Shown here: piece by piece, positions 6,115 through 6,529 of the stretch | Position numbering within the stretch: the stretch's first letter is position 1 | How the letters are laid out: the number at the start of each line of letters is the position of its first letter | DNA from: Clostridiales bacterium | Lineage (GTDB): Bacteria; Bacillota; Clostridia; Peptostreptococcales; NVVX01 | Direction of reading: 5' to 3' | Assembly (NCBI GenBank): GCA_021129785.1 | Contig: JAJOKQ010000038.1 | Coordinates: forward strand, 14,050 to 20,578 | Length of the DNA: 6,529 nt | Notes under the pieces: model-generated | The model's input: only the letters and a program-made list of their open reading frames with translations | What the model was told of the DNA's origin: nothing | Databases searched by the model: none | Position numbers and translations under genes: made by a program

Positions 6115-6529
6115 TGGCTGAAACAAAAAAACTAATACCGAAGAGAAGGTTTAAAGAATTTCAAAATGCTGAAGCTTGGGAACAGTGTAAGCTTAATAAT
6201 TTAGGTAACACTTTTACAGGTTTATCGGGGAAAACAAAAGATGATTTTGGTCATGGTGAAGGTAGATTTGTTACTTATATGAATGTGCTTTCTAATTCAT
6301 TAGCTGATTCGAAAAATGTTGGAATTATCGAAAATGATGAATCTCAAAATAAAGTTAAATACGGGGATGTTTTCTTTACAACATCATCAGAAACTCCAGA
6401 AGAAGTAGGAATGAGCTCTGTATGGCTTGAAAACACAAATAACGTATATTTAAATAGTTTTTGTTTTGGTTATAGACCAACTGCTGAAATTGATCCATAT
6501 TATTTAGCATATATGTTAAGATCACCAGG
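6114..6529 (+). CDS. hsdS: Type I restriction-modification specificity subunit HsdS (N-terminal part, cut by window edge)
   Basis: HsdS recognises the DNA target and bridges the HsdM (and HsdR) subunits. The reading frame is open from the ATG at 6114 to the window end, 138 codons plus 2 bases. The N-terminus has the standard entry IPKRRFKEF (8-16) followed by AWEQCKL (21-27), which leads into the first target-recognition domain. That domain shows TGLSGKTKDDFGHG (35-48), VTYMNV (53-58), KYGDVFFTTSSETP (82-95) and DPYYLAYMLRS (127-137), all typical of type I S subunits. A full HsdS is about 380-450 residues with two such domains, so roughly two thirds is missing. The ATG shares one base with the hsdM stop (TAATG), and a G-rich stretch inside the end of hsdM (6102-6110) can serve as the ribosome site, implying translational coupling. 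The recognised sequence cannot be read from the protein. Confidence 0.93.
   Translation, partial: MAETKKLIPKRRFKEFQNAEAWEQCKLNNLGNTFTGLSGKTKDDFGHGEGRFVTYMNVLSNSLADSKNVGIIENDESQNKVKYGDVFFTTSSETPEEVGMSSVWLENTNNVYLNSFCFGYRPTAEIDPYYLAYMLRSP

Overview
The window is AT-rich DNA from a low-GC Firmicute, most likely a member of the Clostridia. The grounds are the strong GGAGG-type ribosome binding sites, the A/T-ending codons, a short MiaB without the long N-terminal extension of Bacillus, and protein motifs of clostridial flavour. Genus cannot be decided from the sequence alone.

Left part (5-3140), apparently ordinary chromosome. A class I PLP-dependent aminotransferase is read leftwards (1195 to 5). 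It diverges from miaB, the tRNA methylthiotransferase gene, read rightwards (1358 to 2689). The 162 bp between them hold a plausible promoter for each gene. A small membrane protein of the YccF family follows miaB after 88 bp and may be co-transcribed with it.

Middle (3141-3537), a 397-bp stretch with no convincing gene. It contains short palindromes and three spaced copies of a TGTCARTA motif beginning with TG. These could be the relic of one end of an IS21-type insertion sequence, but this is tentative. The stretch is the likely boundary between chromosomal backbone and the accessory locus to the right.

Right part (3538-6529), a type I restriction-modification locus. hsdM encodes an unusually long (858 aa) adenine methyltransferase subunit, and its stop overlaps the start of hsdS by one base (TAATG). 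hsdS, the DNA-specificity subunit, runs off the window after 138 codons. The HsdM and HsdS products would form the methyltransferase complex. No hsdR lies in the window, so it would have to be downstream or elsewhere. Nothing visible here proves a new type of system. The points most worth following are the long C-terminal extension of HsdM, the possible IS relic, and whatever lies beyond the cut hsdS.
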